From Arthrobacter sp. D5-1 (GTDB lineage Bacteria > Actinomycetota > Actinomycetes > Actinomycetales > Micrococcaceae), in NCBI RefSeq assembly GCF_017357425.1, contig NZ_CP014571.1, forward strand, positions 3,100,001 through 3,164,000: a DNA stretch of 64,000 nt, in the 5' to 3' direction. Below the pieces are notes generated by a model. It made no database searches and was not told the DNA's origin. It saw only the letters and a list, made by a program, of their open reading frames with translations. Below, piece after piece: positions 40,958-49,734 of the stretch (within the stretch, counting starts at the first letter, position 1; each line of letters begins with the position of its first letter). The position numbers and the translations under genes were made by a program.

Positions 40958-42069
40958 GCAGCCAGCCGAACAGCTACACAGACAGCAACAGCCAACCCAC
41001 CGGTGGTGTCCCGCCCCAGCAGGATGTCCGCCACCAGGATGTGCCCCACCAGGGCTTGCCGCAGCAGGCTGTGTCGCAAGGAGGCGATCCCTCAGGGAAC
41101 GGGCACCGCTCTGCGCCGGAGGACCCCGCCCGGCAGTCGCTGCTGAACGTCCGCGCCGAAGTGGGCAAAGCCGTAGTAGGCCAGGATCCTACCGTCACCG
41201 GTATGCTTATTGCGCTGCTCTGCGGGGGCCACGTCCTCTTGGAGGGTGTCCCAGGCGTGGCCAAGACCCTGTTGGTGAGGGCGTTGTCCACGGCTTTGAG
41301 CCTGGATACCAAACGTGTCCAGTTCACCCCCGACCTCATGCCGGGTGACGTCACAGGATCGTTGGTCTATGATTCCCACACGTCGGAGTTCACTTTCCGC
41401 GAAGGCCCAGTCTTCACCAACATCATGCTCGCGGATGAAATCAACCGTACCCCTCCAAAGACCCAGGCGTCCCTCCTGGAAGCCATGGAAGAGCGCCAGG
41501 TTTCCGTGGATGGCGTCTCCCGCCCGCTACCGAGCCCGTTCATCGTGGCGGCGACGCAGAACCCAGTGGAGTATGAAGGCACATATCCCCTCCCCGAGGC
41601 TCAACTTGACCGGTTCCTCCTCAAACTGACCATGCCTTTGCCCGGAAGGGCCGAGGAAATCGAGGTCATCCGGCGCCACGCAAGCGGCTTCGATCCGAGG
41701 AACCTTGCCGCAGCCGGTGTGCGTCCGGTGGCCGGCGCCGCTGAGCTTTCCGCCGCCCAGGCCGCAGTAGCCCACGTAGCAGTGGCCCCGGAAATCCTGG
41801 CGTACATCGTTGACGTTGTCCGTGCCACCAGGTCCGCGCCGTCCTTCCACCTCGGGGTCTCCCCCCGTGGTGCCACAGCGCTGCTCAATACGTCCAAGGC
41901 CTGGGCCTGGTTGTCCGGTCGGACTTTTGTCACCCCGGACGACGTCAAGGCTTTGTCTTTGCCATGCCTGCGGCACCGCGTTGGCCTTCGACCGGAAGCC
42001 CAGATGGACGGCATCCAGGTGGATGATGTCCTCGGCAGTATCCTGGCGTCCGTTCCGGTGCCGCGGTGA
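40954..42069 (+). CDS. MoxR-family AAA+ ATPase
   Basis: A 371-residue ATPase with an unusual 55-residue Gln/Pro/Gly-rich N-terminus (QQDVRHQDVPHQGLPQQ). The AAA core carries Walker A EGVPGVAKTLL at about 97-107, Walker B NIMLADEINRTPPKTQ and sensor 1 VAATQNPVEYEGTYPLPEAQLDRF, with a C-terminal lid including LGVSPRGATALLNTSKAWA. MoxR enzymes act as chaperones that load metals or assemble partners carrying VWA or DUF58 domains. The start overlaps the DUF4350 stop (ATGA). The next gene, DUF58, is the normal partner, here separated by 122 nt containing tandem repeats. Confidence 0.96.
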   Translation: MSSQPNSYTDSNSQPTGGVPPQQDVRHQDVPHQGLPQQAVSQGGDPSGNGHRSAPEDPARQSLLNVRAEVGKAVVGQDPTVTGMLIALLCGGHVLLEGVPGVAKTLLVRALSTALSLDTKRVQFTPDLMPGDVTGSLVYDSHTSEFTFREGPVFTNIMLADEINRTPPKTQASLLEAMEERQVSVDGVSRPLPSPFIVAATQNPVEYEGTYPLPEAQLDRFLLKLTMPLPGRAEEIEVIRRHASGFDPRNLAAAGVRPVAGAAELSAAQAAVAHVAVAPEILAYIVDVVRATRSAPSFHLGVSPRGATALLNTSKAWAWLSGRTFVTPDDVKALSLPCLRHRVGLRPEAQMDGIQVDDVLGSILASVPVPR

Positions 42070-42070
42070 G

Positions 42071-42148
42071 TTCGGGCTTGCAGGTTGGTTCGGGCTTGCA
42101 GGTGGGTTCGGGCTTGCAGGTGAGTTCGGGCTTGCAGGTGGGTTCGGG
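42071..42148 (+). repeat. Tandem 18-bp repeat between the MoxR and DUF58 genes
   Basis: Four units of an 18-bp sequence beginning TTCGGGCTTGCAGGT (42071, 42089, 42107 and 42125) plus a partial fifth occupy most of the 122-bp gap that separates two otherwise coupled genes. The array starts 1 nt after the MoxR stop. It contains no stop codon in one forward frame but is outside both genes. It could affect translational coupling or mRNA folding, or be a neutral slippage product. Confidence 0.95.
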
Positions 42149-42191
42149 CGCACGGATGACTTCCGACGCGCGCTTGACCGAGGCGGCCTGA

Positions 42192-43484
42192 ATGGCCATT
42201 ACGGGTCGATTCGTGGTCATTGCCTTGGCCGGCCTCATTCCGCTGGTGCTGTTTCCGACTTGGAGCACAGTCCTGTTCGTTACCGTGGGTTTGTTGCTGT
42301 TGCTGGTCCTTGACCTGCTCCTGGCTGCGTCACCGGCACGTCTCGGCTTGGAGCGCCAGCACCCGGGAAACGTGACGCTGCAGGGCCAGGTGGAGACTGT
42401 GGTGACAGTTGCCAACCCCACCCGGCGGACGCTGCGGGCGAAAGTCAGGGATGCATGGCAGCCTTCTGCCGGCGCCATCGACAATGTTCAATCCGTGGTT
42501 GTCCCCCCGGGCGAGCGGCGACGCATGAGGGTGGCCTTGGTTCCCCGGCGCCGCGGTGACCTGGACAGCCCTCATGTCACCATCAGGTCCCAAGGGCCAC
42601 TCGGCCTGGCAGCCAGGCAGCGCACGCGTGTGCTTCCCGGACATCTGAGGGTCCTGCCCCCTTTCCACTCCAAGCGCCATCTGCCGTCCAAGCTCCGAAA
42701 GCTCCGGGAACTGGACGGCAGGGCCGCCGTACAGATCCGTGGAGCCGGAACGGAATTCGATTCCCTTCGCGATTACGTGCGCGGTGATGACGTCCGCTCC
42801 ATCGACTGGCGGGCTACAGCGCGCCGCACCTCCGTGGTGGTGCGCACCTGGCGCCCCGAACGCGACAGGCGTGTGGTCATTGTCCTGGATACATCCCGCA
42901 CCGCTGCCGCCCGAATCGAGGACGAACCCCGCCTCGATACCGGCATTGAAGCGGCGTTGCTCCTTTCCGTGCTGGCCGAACGCGGAGGGGACCGCGTTGA
43001 CTTCCTCGCGTACGACCGCAGGTTGCGTGCCAGGGTCGAGTCGGCATCCAAAAGCAACTTGCTGGGCCAGCTGGTCCAGGCCATGGCCCCGTTGGAGGCA
43101 GAACTGATCGAGCTGGACTGGCAGCAGATTCCTGGACAGGTGAGGGCGGTCTCGGCGCACCGATCGCTGGTGGTGCTGTTGACAGCGCTCGACGGCGGCG
43201 CCCCCGAAGAGGGCCTGCTCCCCACGGTGGCGCAATTGTCCCGCCAACATGTGGTGGTGGTGGCATCGGTCAGGGATCCCCTGCTCGCGGCCATGAAGGA
43301 GGAAAGGACTACGGCAAGCCAGGTATTCCGGGCCGCGGCGGCTGAACGCGCCCTGTTGGAACGTGCTGCGGTCACGGCCCAGCTCCGGCAGCTGGGCGCC
43401 GAAGTGGTGGATGCCGAACCACTTGACGTCCCACCCCTGCTTGCTGACACCTATATCCGGCTCAAAGCGGCCGGCAGACTCTAG
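42192..43484 (+). CDS. DUF58 domain protein
   Basis: A 430-residue protein with two adjacent N-terminal membrane segments (about 5-45) and a beta-rich middle. The DUF58 core is marked by FDSLRDYVRGDDVRSIDWRA and TSVVVRTWRPERDRRVVIVLD, the latter leading into a von Willebrand A-like fold with a DTSRTAA metal-site-like motif. It starts at an ATG directly after a TGA (TGAATG), with GAGGCGG upstream. DUF58 proteins are the standard clients or partners of MoxR ATPases. In this operon they may form a membrane complex with DUF4129 and DUF4350 proteins. Confidence 0.95.
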   Translation: MAITGRFVVIALAGLIPLVLFPTWSTVLFVTVGLLLLLVLDLLLAASPARLGLERQHPGNVTLQGQVETVVTVANPTRRTLRAKVRDAWQPSAGAIDNVQSVVVPPGERRRMRVALVPRRRGDLDSPHVTIRSQGPLGLAARQRTRVLPGHLRVLPPFHSKRHLPSKLRKLRELDGRAAVQIRGAGTEFDSLRDYVRGDDVRSIDWRATARRTSVVVRTWRPERDRRVVIVLDTSRTAAARIEDEPRLDTGIEAALLLSVLAERGGDRVDFLAYDRRLRARVESASKSNLLGQLVQAMAPLEAELIELDWQQIPGQVRAVSAHRSLVVLLTALDGGAPEEGLLPTVAQLSRQHVVVVASVRDPLLAAMKEERTTASQVFRAAAAERALLERAAVTAQLRQLGAEVVDAEPLDVPPLLADTYIRLKAAGRL

Positions 43485-43508
43485 TTCCCACCTCCAGAAA
43501 GGACTGCC

Positions 43509-44234
43509 ATGAATGCGCCCATTTACCAGCTGGCACTCGGCGATGACTTCACCAAGCTGGCTCCCGAGCTTCAGGATTACTTTTCGCTGTCAGCAGGTTC
43601 CGGATTCTACGGGATAGGCGAAGGCGTCTTTGATGTGGTGGGCTGCCGGCAAAAATGGTTGCGGCCCCTGCTTGCCCTCACGGGCAGTGAGGAAGCATTC
43701 TTTCCTGAATACGGCGAAGGCATCCGGTTCCGGATCGAGAACCACGCTCATGTGGATCCCTTTGGACGCCCAGCCCTTACAGCACGGCGGGAGATCTACT
43801 TCCCCTCAAAGACGCGGCTGTTCCACGATACGACGAGTGCCATAGTGTCCGGTCCCGGACAGGGCAGCAACAAGCAGCGGGCCCGCCTGGTGGACCACGT
43901 GGGACGGTATCGGCGGCTGGTGACGGATCTGGATGTCAGCGTCACCGCCGAGGGCAGGCTTCGTGGTGTTTCCAAAGCGAGCCGACTGCTTCTGGGGCCT
44001 TTGCGGATTCCATTGCCGGCTGCCTTGGACGCACGTGCTTACGCCGAGCAATGGTGGGACAGCTCCGAGGGCAAACACCGTATCCAGGTCAAGGTCATCC
44101 AGCCGCAGATTGGGTTGGTACTGGTCTATGCCGGACGCTTCGATTACCGGTTGGCTCCGTATCTGCCGGGAGCCGCCCCTGGTACGACCCTCCCGCGCTA
44201 CGCAGAACCGGAGCGCTGGCAACAGCGGATCTGA
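43509..44234 (+). CDS. DUF4166 domain protein
   Basis: A 241-residue soluble protein matching DUF4166. The start region reads PIYQLALGDDFTKLAPELQDYFSL, the centre has FRIENHAHVDPFGRPALTARREIYF and the end has IQVKVIQPQIGLVLVYAGRFDYRL. The fold is presumably a beta-rich lipid- or ligand-binding type; this family is often fused to saccharopine dehydrogenase-like domains, but not here. It starts 24 nt after DUF58 with AGAAAGGAC ahead of the ATG, so it may be the last gene of that operon. A hairpin follows. Confidence 0.88.
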   Translation: MNAPIYQLALGDDFTKLAPELQDYFSLSAGSGFYGIGEGVFDVVGCRQKWLRPLLALTGSEEAFFPEYGEGIRFRIENHAHVDPFGRPALTARREIYFPSKTRLFHDTTSAIVSGPGQGSNKQRARLVDHVGRYRRLVTDLDVSVTAEGRLRGVSKASRLLLGPLRIPLPAALDARAYAEQWWDSSEGKHRIQVKVIQPQIGLVLVYAGRFDYRLAPYLPGAAPGTTLPRYAEPERWQQRI

Positions 44235-44235
44235 C

Positions 44236-44259
44236 GGGCCGCCCAGCGCCGGGCGGCCC
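44236..44259. terminator. Terminator hairpin after the DUF4166 gene
   Basis: A 9-bp perfect GC stem (arms 44236-44244 and 44251-44259), loop of 6 nt, starting 1 nt after the DUF4166 stop and 26 nt from the stop of the convergent MetE-like gene. There is no strong U-tract. Confidence 0.75.
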
Positions 44260-44285
44260 CTCAGGCCTCTGCCAAGTGATGCCCG

Positions 44286-45320
44286 TCAGCCTTGCGCCAT
44301 TTGGTCCAGTCCGTCGGCCACTTGGGTGAGTTTCGTCAATACGTCCATGGCCGCCGAAGGCGTGTAACCGGCAAGTCCCGTGGACGGGGTGACGCGCAGT
44401 CCAGCCAGGCCCGCTGCGGGCAGGCCAAGCTGGCGCCACGGCTTCCAGATACTCTCCACGATGTCCGAAGTCCGCGGCAGCTGGGCCTGCGGATCGTGGG
44501 TGGGCAGCGCACCGGCCCAAACACGCTTGCCGCTTTCCACGGCGGCGGCCAGCTGTTCCCACTGGCGCATGGTCAGCGCCCTCAGGGGGACGGCCAGGCC
44601 GTCTGCTCCAGCAGCCAGAATCCGTTCGATCGGCGCTTCGATCTCCGGCACGGACACCACGGCCTCGACGACGCCAGCCGCCTTAAGTGCCTCGATCACC
44701 AACCGCCAGGCCCCTGTGACCTCTTCACCGGAAACCGACCGCAGCGTTCTGTAACCGCTTGCAGTGGGGATGGTCCCGGCCATGACAGAGGCGATGTCCG
44801 GCTCGTCCACCTGGACCACAATGCCAGCGCCCGGCACTGCTCCGGAGACCCGGCGGATGTGCTCTCCCACGCCGGCGGCCAGGGACTCAGCAATGTCGCG
44901 GCGGGCGCCGTAGTCAAGCAGCGCGCGTTCTCCATTGTGCAGGTACAGATTGGCAGCAAGTGTCAGGGGACCCAATATCCGGATCTTGAACTCAGACGCG
45001 GAGACGTCCTCGGCTCCGGCTACGTCGGCCAGGATATTGATGTCCGTGGACAGTGCAGATCGTGCACGCTGGGCGTCCTTCCCAGGCCGGTCCACAAGCC
45101 GCCACCCGTGTGGCTGGACGTCGAGGGCCAGGTCCAGCAGCAGGGAGCCCGAACGGCCCACGGCGTCCGAGCCTACTCCGCGGTCCGGAAGTTCGGGCAG
45201 GAATGGAAGGTGGGGGTCACCGAGCTCGCCGCGGATGATCCGGCTTGCCTCGGCGGGATCGGTGCCTGGCCACGGTCCCAGAGCAGTTGCGCTGGCGCGC
45301 AGGTCATTCACTGGTGCCAT
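44286..45320 (-). CDS. Cysteine-free paralogue of cobalamin-independent methionine synthase (MetE C-terminal fold)
   Basis: A 344-residue protein of the UROD/MetE-like TIM-barrel family, about the size of the MetE C-terminal catalytic half. Recognisable landmarks are FKIRILGPLTLAANLYL and IVVQVDEPDIASV, which correspond to the folate- and homocysteine-side motifs. The zinc ligands of MetE (His-x-Cys in the HMCY motif, and Cys in NPDCGL) are missing: the second motif reads TPSTGL and the whole protein has no cysteine. It therefore cannot bind zinc in the normal way and is unlikely to be a methionine synthase, although such proteins (for example Rv3015c-like) are often annotated so. It is 3 nt downstream of chorismate mutase on the same strand. 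Confidence 0.8.
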   Translation of the reverse strand: MAPVNDLRASATALGPWPGTDPAEASRIIRGELGDPHLPFLPELPDRGVGSDAVGRSGSLLLDLALDVQPHGWRLVDRPGKDAQRARSALSTDINILADVAGAEDVSASEFKIRILGPLTLAANLYLHNGERALLDYGARRDIAESLAAGVGEHIRRVSGAVPGAGIVVQVDEPDIASVMAGTIPTASGYRTLRSVSGEEVTGAWRLVIEALKAAGVVEAVVSVPEIEAPIERILAAGADGLAVPLRALTMRQWEQLAAAVESGKRVWAGALPTHDPQAQLPRTSDIVESIWKPWRQLGLPAAGLAGLRVTPSTGLAGYTPSAAMDVLTKLTQVADGLDQMAQG

Positions 45321-45323
45321 GGA

Positions 45324-45713
45324 TCAAGCCTGCCGGCTGGAAATCTGGTGATCCTCGGCAATTGCCTCGTGGTGGCGGATCACTTCGCTGATGATGAAGT
45401 TCAGGAATTTCTCTGCGAACGCTGGATCCAGATGGGCATCTTCGGCGAGACGGCGGAGGCGGGCAATCTGTGCCGACTCCCGGCCCGGGTCTCCGGCTGG
45501 AAGCTTGTGCGTTGCTTTGAGGATGCCTACCTTTTGGGTGGCTTTGAAACGCTCAGCGAGCAGGAAAACAAGGGTGGCGTCGATGTTGTCGATGCTGGAC
45601 CGGATGGACAGCAACTCATCCATGACGGCGCGGTCCACTTGGCCGGCCAGGGAACTCGCTGCCGGGTTGAAGGAATCGGCGTCATCGGGAAGGGCATTGT
45701 TCTGCTCGGTCAT
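45324..45713 (-). CDS. Chorismate mutase, AroQ type
   Basis: A 129-residue helical enzyme that turns chorismate into prephenate for Phe/Tyr synthesis. The AroQ active-site residues are visible: Arg in LLSIRSSIDNID, Arg in LLAERF, Lys in ATQKVGILKA, and the C-terminal helix FLNFIISEVIRHHEAI. I start at 45713, where the ATG follows GGGGTGC; the upstream frame to 45797 would add 28 residues rich in Arg and Gly with no family match. There is no signal peptide, so it is the intracellular form. It needs activation by DAHP synthase in many actinobacteria; that partner is not here. It may be co-transcribed with the MetE-like gene. Confidence 0.92.
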   Translation of the reverse strand: MTEQNNALPDDADSFNPAASSLAGQVDRAVMDELLSIRSSIDNIDATLVFLLAERFKATQKVGILKATHKLPAGDPGRESAQIARLRRLAEDAHLDPAFAEKFLNFIISEVIRHHEAIAEDHQISSRQA

Positions 45714-45838
45714 GCACCCCAGTCTATGGTGCTTGCCGGTAGCGCCGCGGGTGTTACCTTCCCGTCCGGACACCAGGAAAGGCACGCCCCTGGCCACGGA
45801 ACGTGCCTTTCCTTCCTTCCGGAATTCAGTTGCCTGGC

Positions 45839-47545
45839 CTAGCCGCCCAGCAGCGCCCGGTGGGCTTCCCGCCGTCGTGCTTGTTCGTCCGGGTCCGGCA
45901 CCGGCAGGGACGCGATGAGCCTCTTGGTGTAATCGTGCTGCGGTGATCCCATCACGTGGTTGCCGATCCCCTGTTCCACCAGTTGGCCCTTGTAGAGCAC
46001 GCCCACCCAGTGCGACAACATATCCACGACGGCGAGGTCGTGGCTGATGAAGAGCGCCGCAAAGCCGAACTGCTCCTGGATGTCCTTGAACAGGTCCAGG
46101 ACTTTCGCCTGCACCGAAACGTCCAGGGCGGACGTCGGTTCGTCGGCGATCAGGAGACGCGGGTTCAGCGCCAGCGACCTCGCCAGGGAAGCGCGCTGCC
46201 GCTGTCCGCCGGACAGCTCGTGCGGATAGCGTTGCGCGTACGACGCCGGCAGCTGGACTGACTCGAGCAGCTCGCCGACCTTTTTCCTCGCCTCAGCCGC
46301 GCTCGGTTTGGTGTGGATCATCAAGGGCTCGGCGACGCACTCACCGATGGTGAGATGTGGGTTGAACGAGGCAGCCGGGTCCTGGAAGACGAAGCCGATC
46401 TCTTTTCGGAGAGGGCGGAAGGAGCGTTCCTTGAAGTCCAGCATCTCGTAGCCAAGTACCTTCAAGCTGCCACCCGTCACGCGGTTCAGGCCCGCAATGG
46501 CCCGGCCGATGGTGGACTTGCCGGAACCGGATTCGCCTACCAGGCCAAAGACCTCGTTCTCCGAGACCGTAAAGCTGACGTTGTCCACTGCCTTGAATCC
46601 ATGCCTGCCGAAACGGCCGGGATACTCGATGGTGAGGTTCTTCGCCTCCACCAGGACCTTGCCGTCCTGATGAAGCCGGGCCCGGGCACCTTCGGAGGCT
46701 GAATGGCGTCCCAGATGCGGAACGGCGGCCAGCAGCTTCTTGGTGTAGTCCTCCCGGGGTTCCGCGAAGAGGACCCTGGAAGGGGCCTCCTCCACTACGT
46801 CTCCCTGGTACATGACCACGACCCGGTCCGCCAGGTCGGCCACCACGCCCATGTTGTGGGTGATCAGGACAATCGAGGTGCCATAGTTGTCCCGCAAATC
46901 CCGGAGGAGTTGCAGGATTTCCGCCTGCACGGTGACGTCCAGGGCAGTGGTCGGCTCGTCGGCCACGATCAGGCCCGGGTTCAGGGCAAGCGCGGCCGCG
47001 ATGACAACACGTTGTTTCTGGCCGCCGGAGAACTGATGCGGATAATAGTTGACCCGTGTTTCAGGGTCCGGGATGCCCACCTTGCGCAATGCCTCGGTGG
47101 CCCGCTGTTTGGCCTCCTTGGCCGTGACGTGTTTGCCGTCCGTCGCGTGTGCCCGGATGCCTTCGGCGATCTGCCAGCCGACAGTAAAGACCGGATTCAA
47201 CGCGGTGGACGGCTCCTGGAACACCATGGCAACATCCCGGCCACGGATCTTGCGAAGCGTGGATTTGCTGACGCTGATTACATTGTTGCCGTTGATCAGC
47301 ACAGCCCCGGAACTGATGGCCGTTTCAGGAAGCAGGCCCAGTATGGTCTTGGCGGTCACGGTCTTGCCGGATCCCGACTCCCCCACGATCGCAACTACCT
47401 CGCCGGCTTTCACGTCAAGGCTGACATCCTTGACGGCGTGGACGTCCCCGCCGTCGGTGGCGAAGGTGACCTGGAGCCGGTCGATGGTGAGGACGGGCTG
47501 GCCGCTGCCGGCCTGGTCCGAAACGTGTCCAAGGTTGGTTGTCAT
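45839..47545 (-). CDS. Oligopeptide ABC transporter, fused double ATPase (DppD-DppF)
   Basis: A 568-residue protein containing two full ABC domains. The first has Walker A GESGSGKTVTA, signature FSGGQKQRVVIA and Walker B LIVADEPTTALD. The second, from about residue 300, has GESGSGKSTIGRA, LSGGQRQRASLARS and LLIADEPTSALD. Each is followed by the oligopeptide-type C-terminal extension. The fused arrangement replaces separate DppD and DppF. The start overlaps the permease stop by 4 nt (47542-47545). It provides energy for uptake of di- or oligopeptides (or, in some relatives, nickel or glycosides). It is the last gene of a four-gene operon. Confidence 0.96.
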   Translation of the reverse strand: MTTNLGHVSDQAGSGQPVLTIDRLQVTFATDGGDVHAVKDVSLDVKAGEVVAIVGESGSGKTVTAKTILGLLPETAISSGAVLINGNNVISVSKSTLRKIRGRDVAMVFQEPSTALNPVFTVGWQIAEGIRAHATDGKHVTAKEAKQRATEALRKVGIPDPETRVNYYPHQFSGGQKQRVVIAAALALNPGLIVADEPTTALDVTVQAEILQLLRDLRDNYGTSIVLITHNMGVVADLADRVVVMYQGDVVEEAPSRVLFAEPREDYTKKLLAAVPHLGRHSASEGARARLHQDGKVLVEAKNLTIEYPGRFGRHGFKAVDNVSFTVSENEVFGLVGESGSGKSTIGRAIAGLNRVTGGSLKVLGYEMLDFKERSFRPLRKEIGFVFQDPAASFNPHLTIGECVAEPLMIHTKPSAAEARKKVGELLESVQLPASYAQRYPHELSGGQRQRASLARSLALNPRLLIADEPTSALDVSVQAKVLDLFKDIQEQFGFAALFISHDLAVVDMLSHWVGVLYKGQLVEQGIGNHVMGSPQHDYTKRLIASLPVPDPDEQARRREAHRALLGG

Positions 47546-48564
47546 GGCTTACCTGTTTCTGCCGGCGCAGACGCCGCTGTTGGTGCTGCGGGGGTTGCCG
47601 GGGTTGGTGCTGCCGGCGTCCCGCCCGCACGCTTGCGTCCACGGATCCGGGGGTCGTTGAGGTCGTTAATGCTTTCGCCAACCAACGTAAGGCCCAAGAC
47701 GGTGAGCACAATGGCGATGCCCGGGAAGACACCGGTCCACCAAATCCCGGACGAGGTATCAGCCAGCGCCTTATTCAGGTCAAACCCCCATTCAGCAGCA
47801 GAGGTTGGTTCAATGCCGAAGCCCAGGAAGCCCAGCCCCGCGAGGGTGAGGATCGCCTCGGATGCGTTGAGGGTGAACATGAGCGGCAGGGTCCGCGTGG
47901 CGTTCTTGAAGATGTGACGCCCGATGATGCGCATGCTGGAAGCTCCCAGCACCTTGGCCGACTCGACGAACGGTTCAGCTTTCAGACGGATGGTCTCAGC
48001 CCGGATCACCCTGAAGTATTGCGGCACGAAGACCACCGTGATGGAGAAAGCGCAGGAGAAGATGCCACCCCAGAAGCTGGACTGGCCCCGGCTGATGACG
48101 ATCGAGATGACGATGGCAAGGAGCAAGGTGGGGAACGCATAGATGGCATCTGCCACCACCACCAGGATCCGGTCCAGCCAGCCGCCGAAGTAGCCGCTGA
48201 GCAAGCCCAGGGCAACGCCGAGGAAAATCGACATGGCGACTGACACAACAATGACTGTGACAGCGGTCTGGGATCCCCAGACAACACGGGACAGGACGTC
48301 ATAGCCGCTGACGGTGGTCCCGAGCAGGTGCTTGGCTCCTGGAGCTTCCTGGGTGGGGAAGGAACCGGAAGCATCGCTGAGCTGCGAGTAGCCGTAGGGG
48401 GCAAGCAGTGGCGCGAAGATACTGGTGAAGATCAGTAGTCCGGTCAGGACGAGGCCCACTATCAACATGCCGCGTTGGAGGCCAACGCTCTTCTTGTAAT
48501 GGGACACGACGGGCAGCCTGGAGAAGAACGGCTGCTTGGGTGCGGTCAGTGCAGGAATGCTCAT
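47542..48564 (-). CDS. Oligopeptide ABC transporter, permease DppC type
   Basis: A 340-residue permease with an N-terminal cytosolic tail, TM1 at about 32-55, a large exported loop and five further segments. The inner-membrane coupling motif appears as VESAKVLGASSMRIIGRHIFKN (EAA loop). The end is an Ala/Pro/Thr-rich tail of about 35 residues (GTPAAPTPATPAAPTAA), which is unusual for DppC and may be a linker of no fixed structure. The gene is 2 nt after the first permease and overlaps the ATPase gene, so the operon is tightly coupled. Confidence 0.95.
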   Translation of the reverse strand: MSIPALTAPKQPFFSRLPVVSHYKKSVGLQRGMLIVGLVLTGLLIFTSIFAPLLAPYGYSQLSDASGSFPTQEAPGAKHLLGTTVSGYDVLSRVVWGSQTAVTVIVVSVAMSIFLGVALGLLSGYFGGWLDRILVVVADAIYAFPTLLLAIVISIVISRGQSSFWGGIFSCAFSITVVFVPQYFRVIRAETIRLKAEPFVESAKVLGASSMRIIGRHIFKNATRTLPLMFTLNASEAILTLAGLGFLGFGIEPTSAAEWGFDLNKALADTSSGIWWTGVFPGIAIVLTVLGLTLVGESINDLNDPRIRGRKRAGGTPAAPTPATPAAPTAASAPAETGKP

Positions 48565-48566
48565 GG

Positions 48567-49658
48567 TCAGTACCTCACTCGGGGGTCAATGAGCGCGGCA
48601 ATGATGTCCACGATGAAGTTGGTGACGGCCACAATGATGGCCAACAGCACAACTATTCCCTGGACGGCCACAAAGTCGCGGGCATTGAGGTACTGCACCA
48701 ACTGGTACCCCAGCCCCTTCCATTCAAAGGTGGTTTCCGTCAGGATGGCGCCGCCCAGCATGAGGGCAATCTGCAGGCCCATCACGGTAATGATGGGAAT
48801 CAACGCCGGCTTGTAAGCGTGCTTGGTCACCAACCGGAACTCGCTGACACCCCTGGAACGCCCGGCCTCGACGTAGTCCTTACCCAGTGTGCCGATGACG
48901 TTGGTGCGTACCAGGCGCAGGAAGACGCCTGCGGTGAGCAGGCCGAGGGCAAGGGCAGGGAGGACCGCATGGGAAGCGATGTCGCCCAGGGCCGTGAAGT
49001 TGCCGCTGCGGAGCGCGTCCAGCCAGTAGATACCTGATGGTGCGGCCAGGCCGCTCATGGTCAATTCCGTTCGGGTGGAGGCACGGCCTGCCACCGGGAA
49101 CCATCCGAGCCACACTGAGAACGTGAGCTTGAGGAGCAGGCCTGCGAAAAAGACCGGCGTGGCATAACAAAGGATCGCAAAGAACCTCAGCAGCGCATCC
49201 GGAGTCTTATCCCGGTGCTGGGCCGCGATAAGACCGAGGGGGATACCCACCAGGAGCGCCACGATCAATGCGTTGATGGAAAGTTCAAGAGTGGCTGCCC
49301 CGAAAGTGGTCAATACTTCCACCACGGGACGCCGGTCCGTAATGGTGGTGCCGAAATTGCCCGTGAGGAGTTGGCCGATGTATTCGAAGTACTGGATCAG
49401 AATGGGGCGGTCGTAGCCGGCATCGTGGATGCGCTGGGCCAGGACATCCGGAGGAAGCCGGCCACCTTGTGATGCCGTGATGGGATCTCCAATGACCCTC
49501 ATCAGGAAGAACACCAGTGTCACGAGGATGAAGACAGTGGGGATGATCAGGAAGAACCGGATCACGATGTACCTGCCCAGCCCTCCCCCGGCTTTCGACT
49601 TGCTCTTCGGAGCGACGATCCCGGGATCGGCCTCGGGTACTTCAATATGTGTTGTCAT
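48567..49658 (-). CDS. Oligopeptide ABC transporter, permease DppB type
   Basis: A 363-residue permease. TM1 starts at about 30 within the N-terminal RYIVIRFFLIIPTVFILVT, the DppB signature with a following exported loop (GDPITASQGG). The C-terminal EAA loop contains DYVEAGRSRGVSEFRLVTKH. I use the ATG at 49658 (MTTHIEVPE); the upstream in-frame ATG at 49703 falls just after the hairpin in the leader and lacks a binding site. The distance from the solute-binding protein gene is 128 nt and contains a stable stem-loop, a common way of keeping more binding protein than permease. Confidence 0.95.
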   Translation of the reverse strand: MTTHIEVPEADPGIVAPKSKSKAGGGLGRYIVIRFFLIIPTVFILVTLVFFLMRVIGDPITASQGGRLPPDVLAQRIHDAGYDRPILIQYFEYIGQLLTGNFGTTITDRRPVVEVLTTFGAATLELSINALIVALLVGIPLGLIAAQHRDKTPDALLRFFAILCYATPVFFAGLLLKLTFSVWLGWFPVAGRASTRTELTMSGLAAPSGIYWLDALRSGNFTALGDIASHAVLPALALGLLTAGVFLRLVRTNVIGTLGKDYVEAGRSRGVSEFRLVTKHAYKPALIPIITVMGLQIALMLGGAILTETTFEWKGLGYQLVQYLNARDFVAVQGIVVLLAIIVAVTNFIVDIIAALIDPRVRY

Positions 49659-49734
49659 TATTACCTGTATTTCCTGCCCGTGGATTGCGCGGGATTGGCT
49701 CATGCGTGCCGGCCAAGGTGGTGGTCAGCAAAGG

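Noticed and set aside
42071..42148. The 18-bp repeat array considered as a CRISPR array
   Set aside because: Units are directly adjacent with no spacers and too short; it is a simple tandem repeat.
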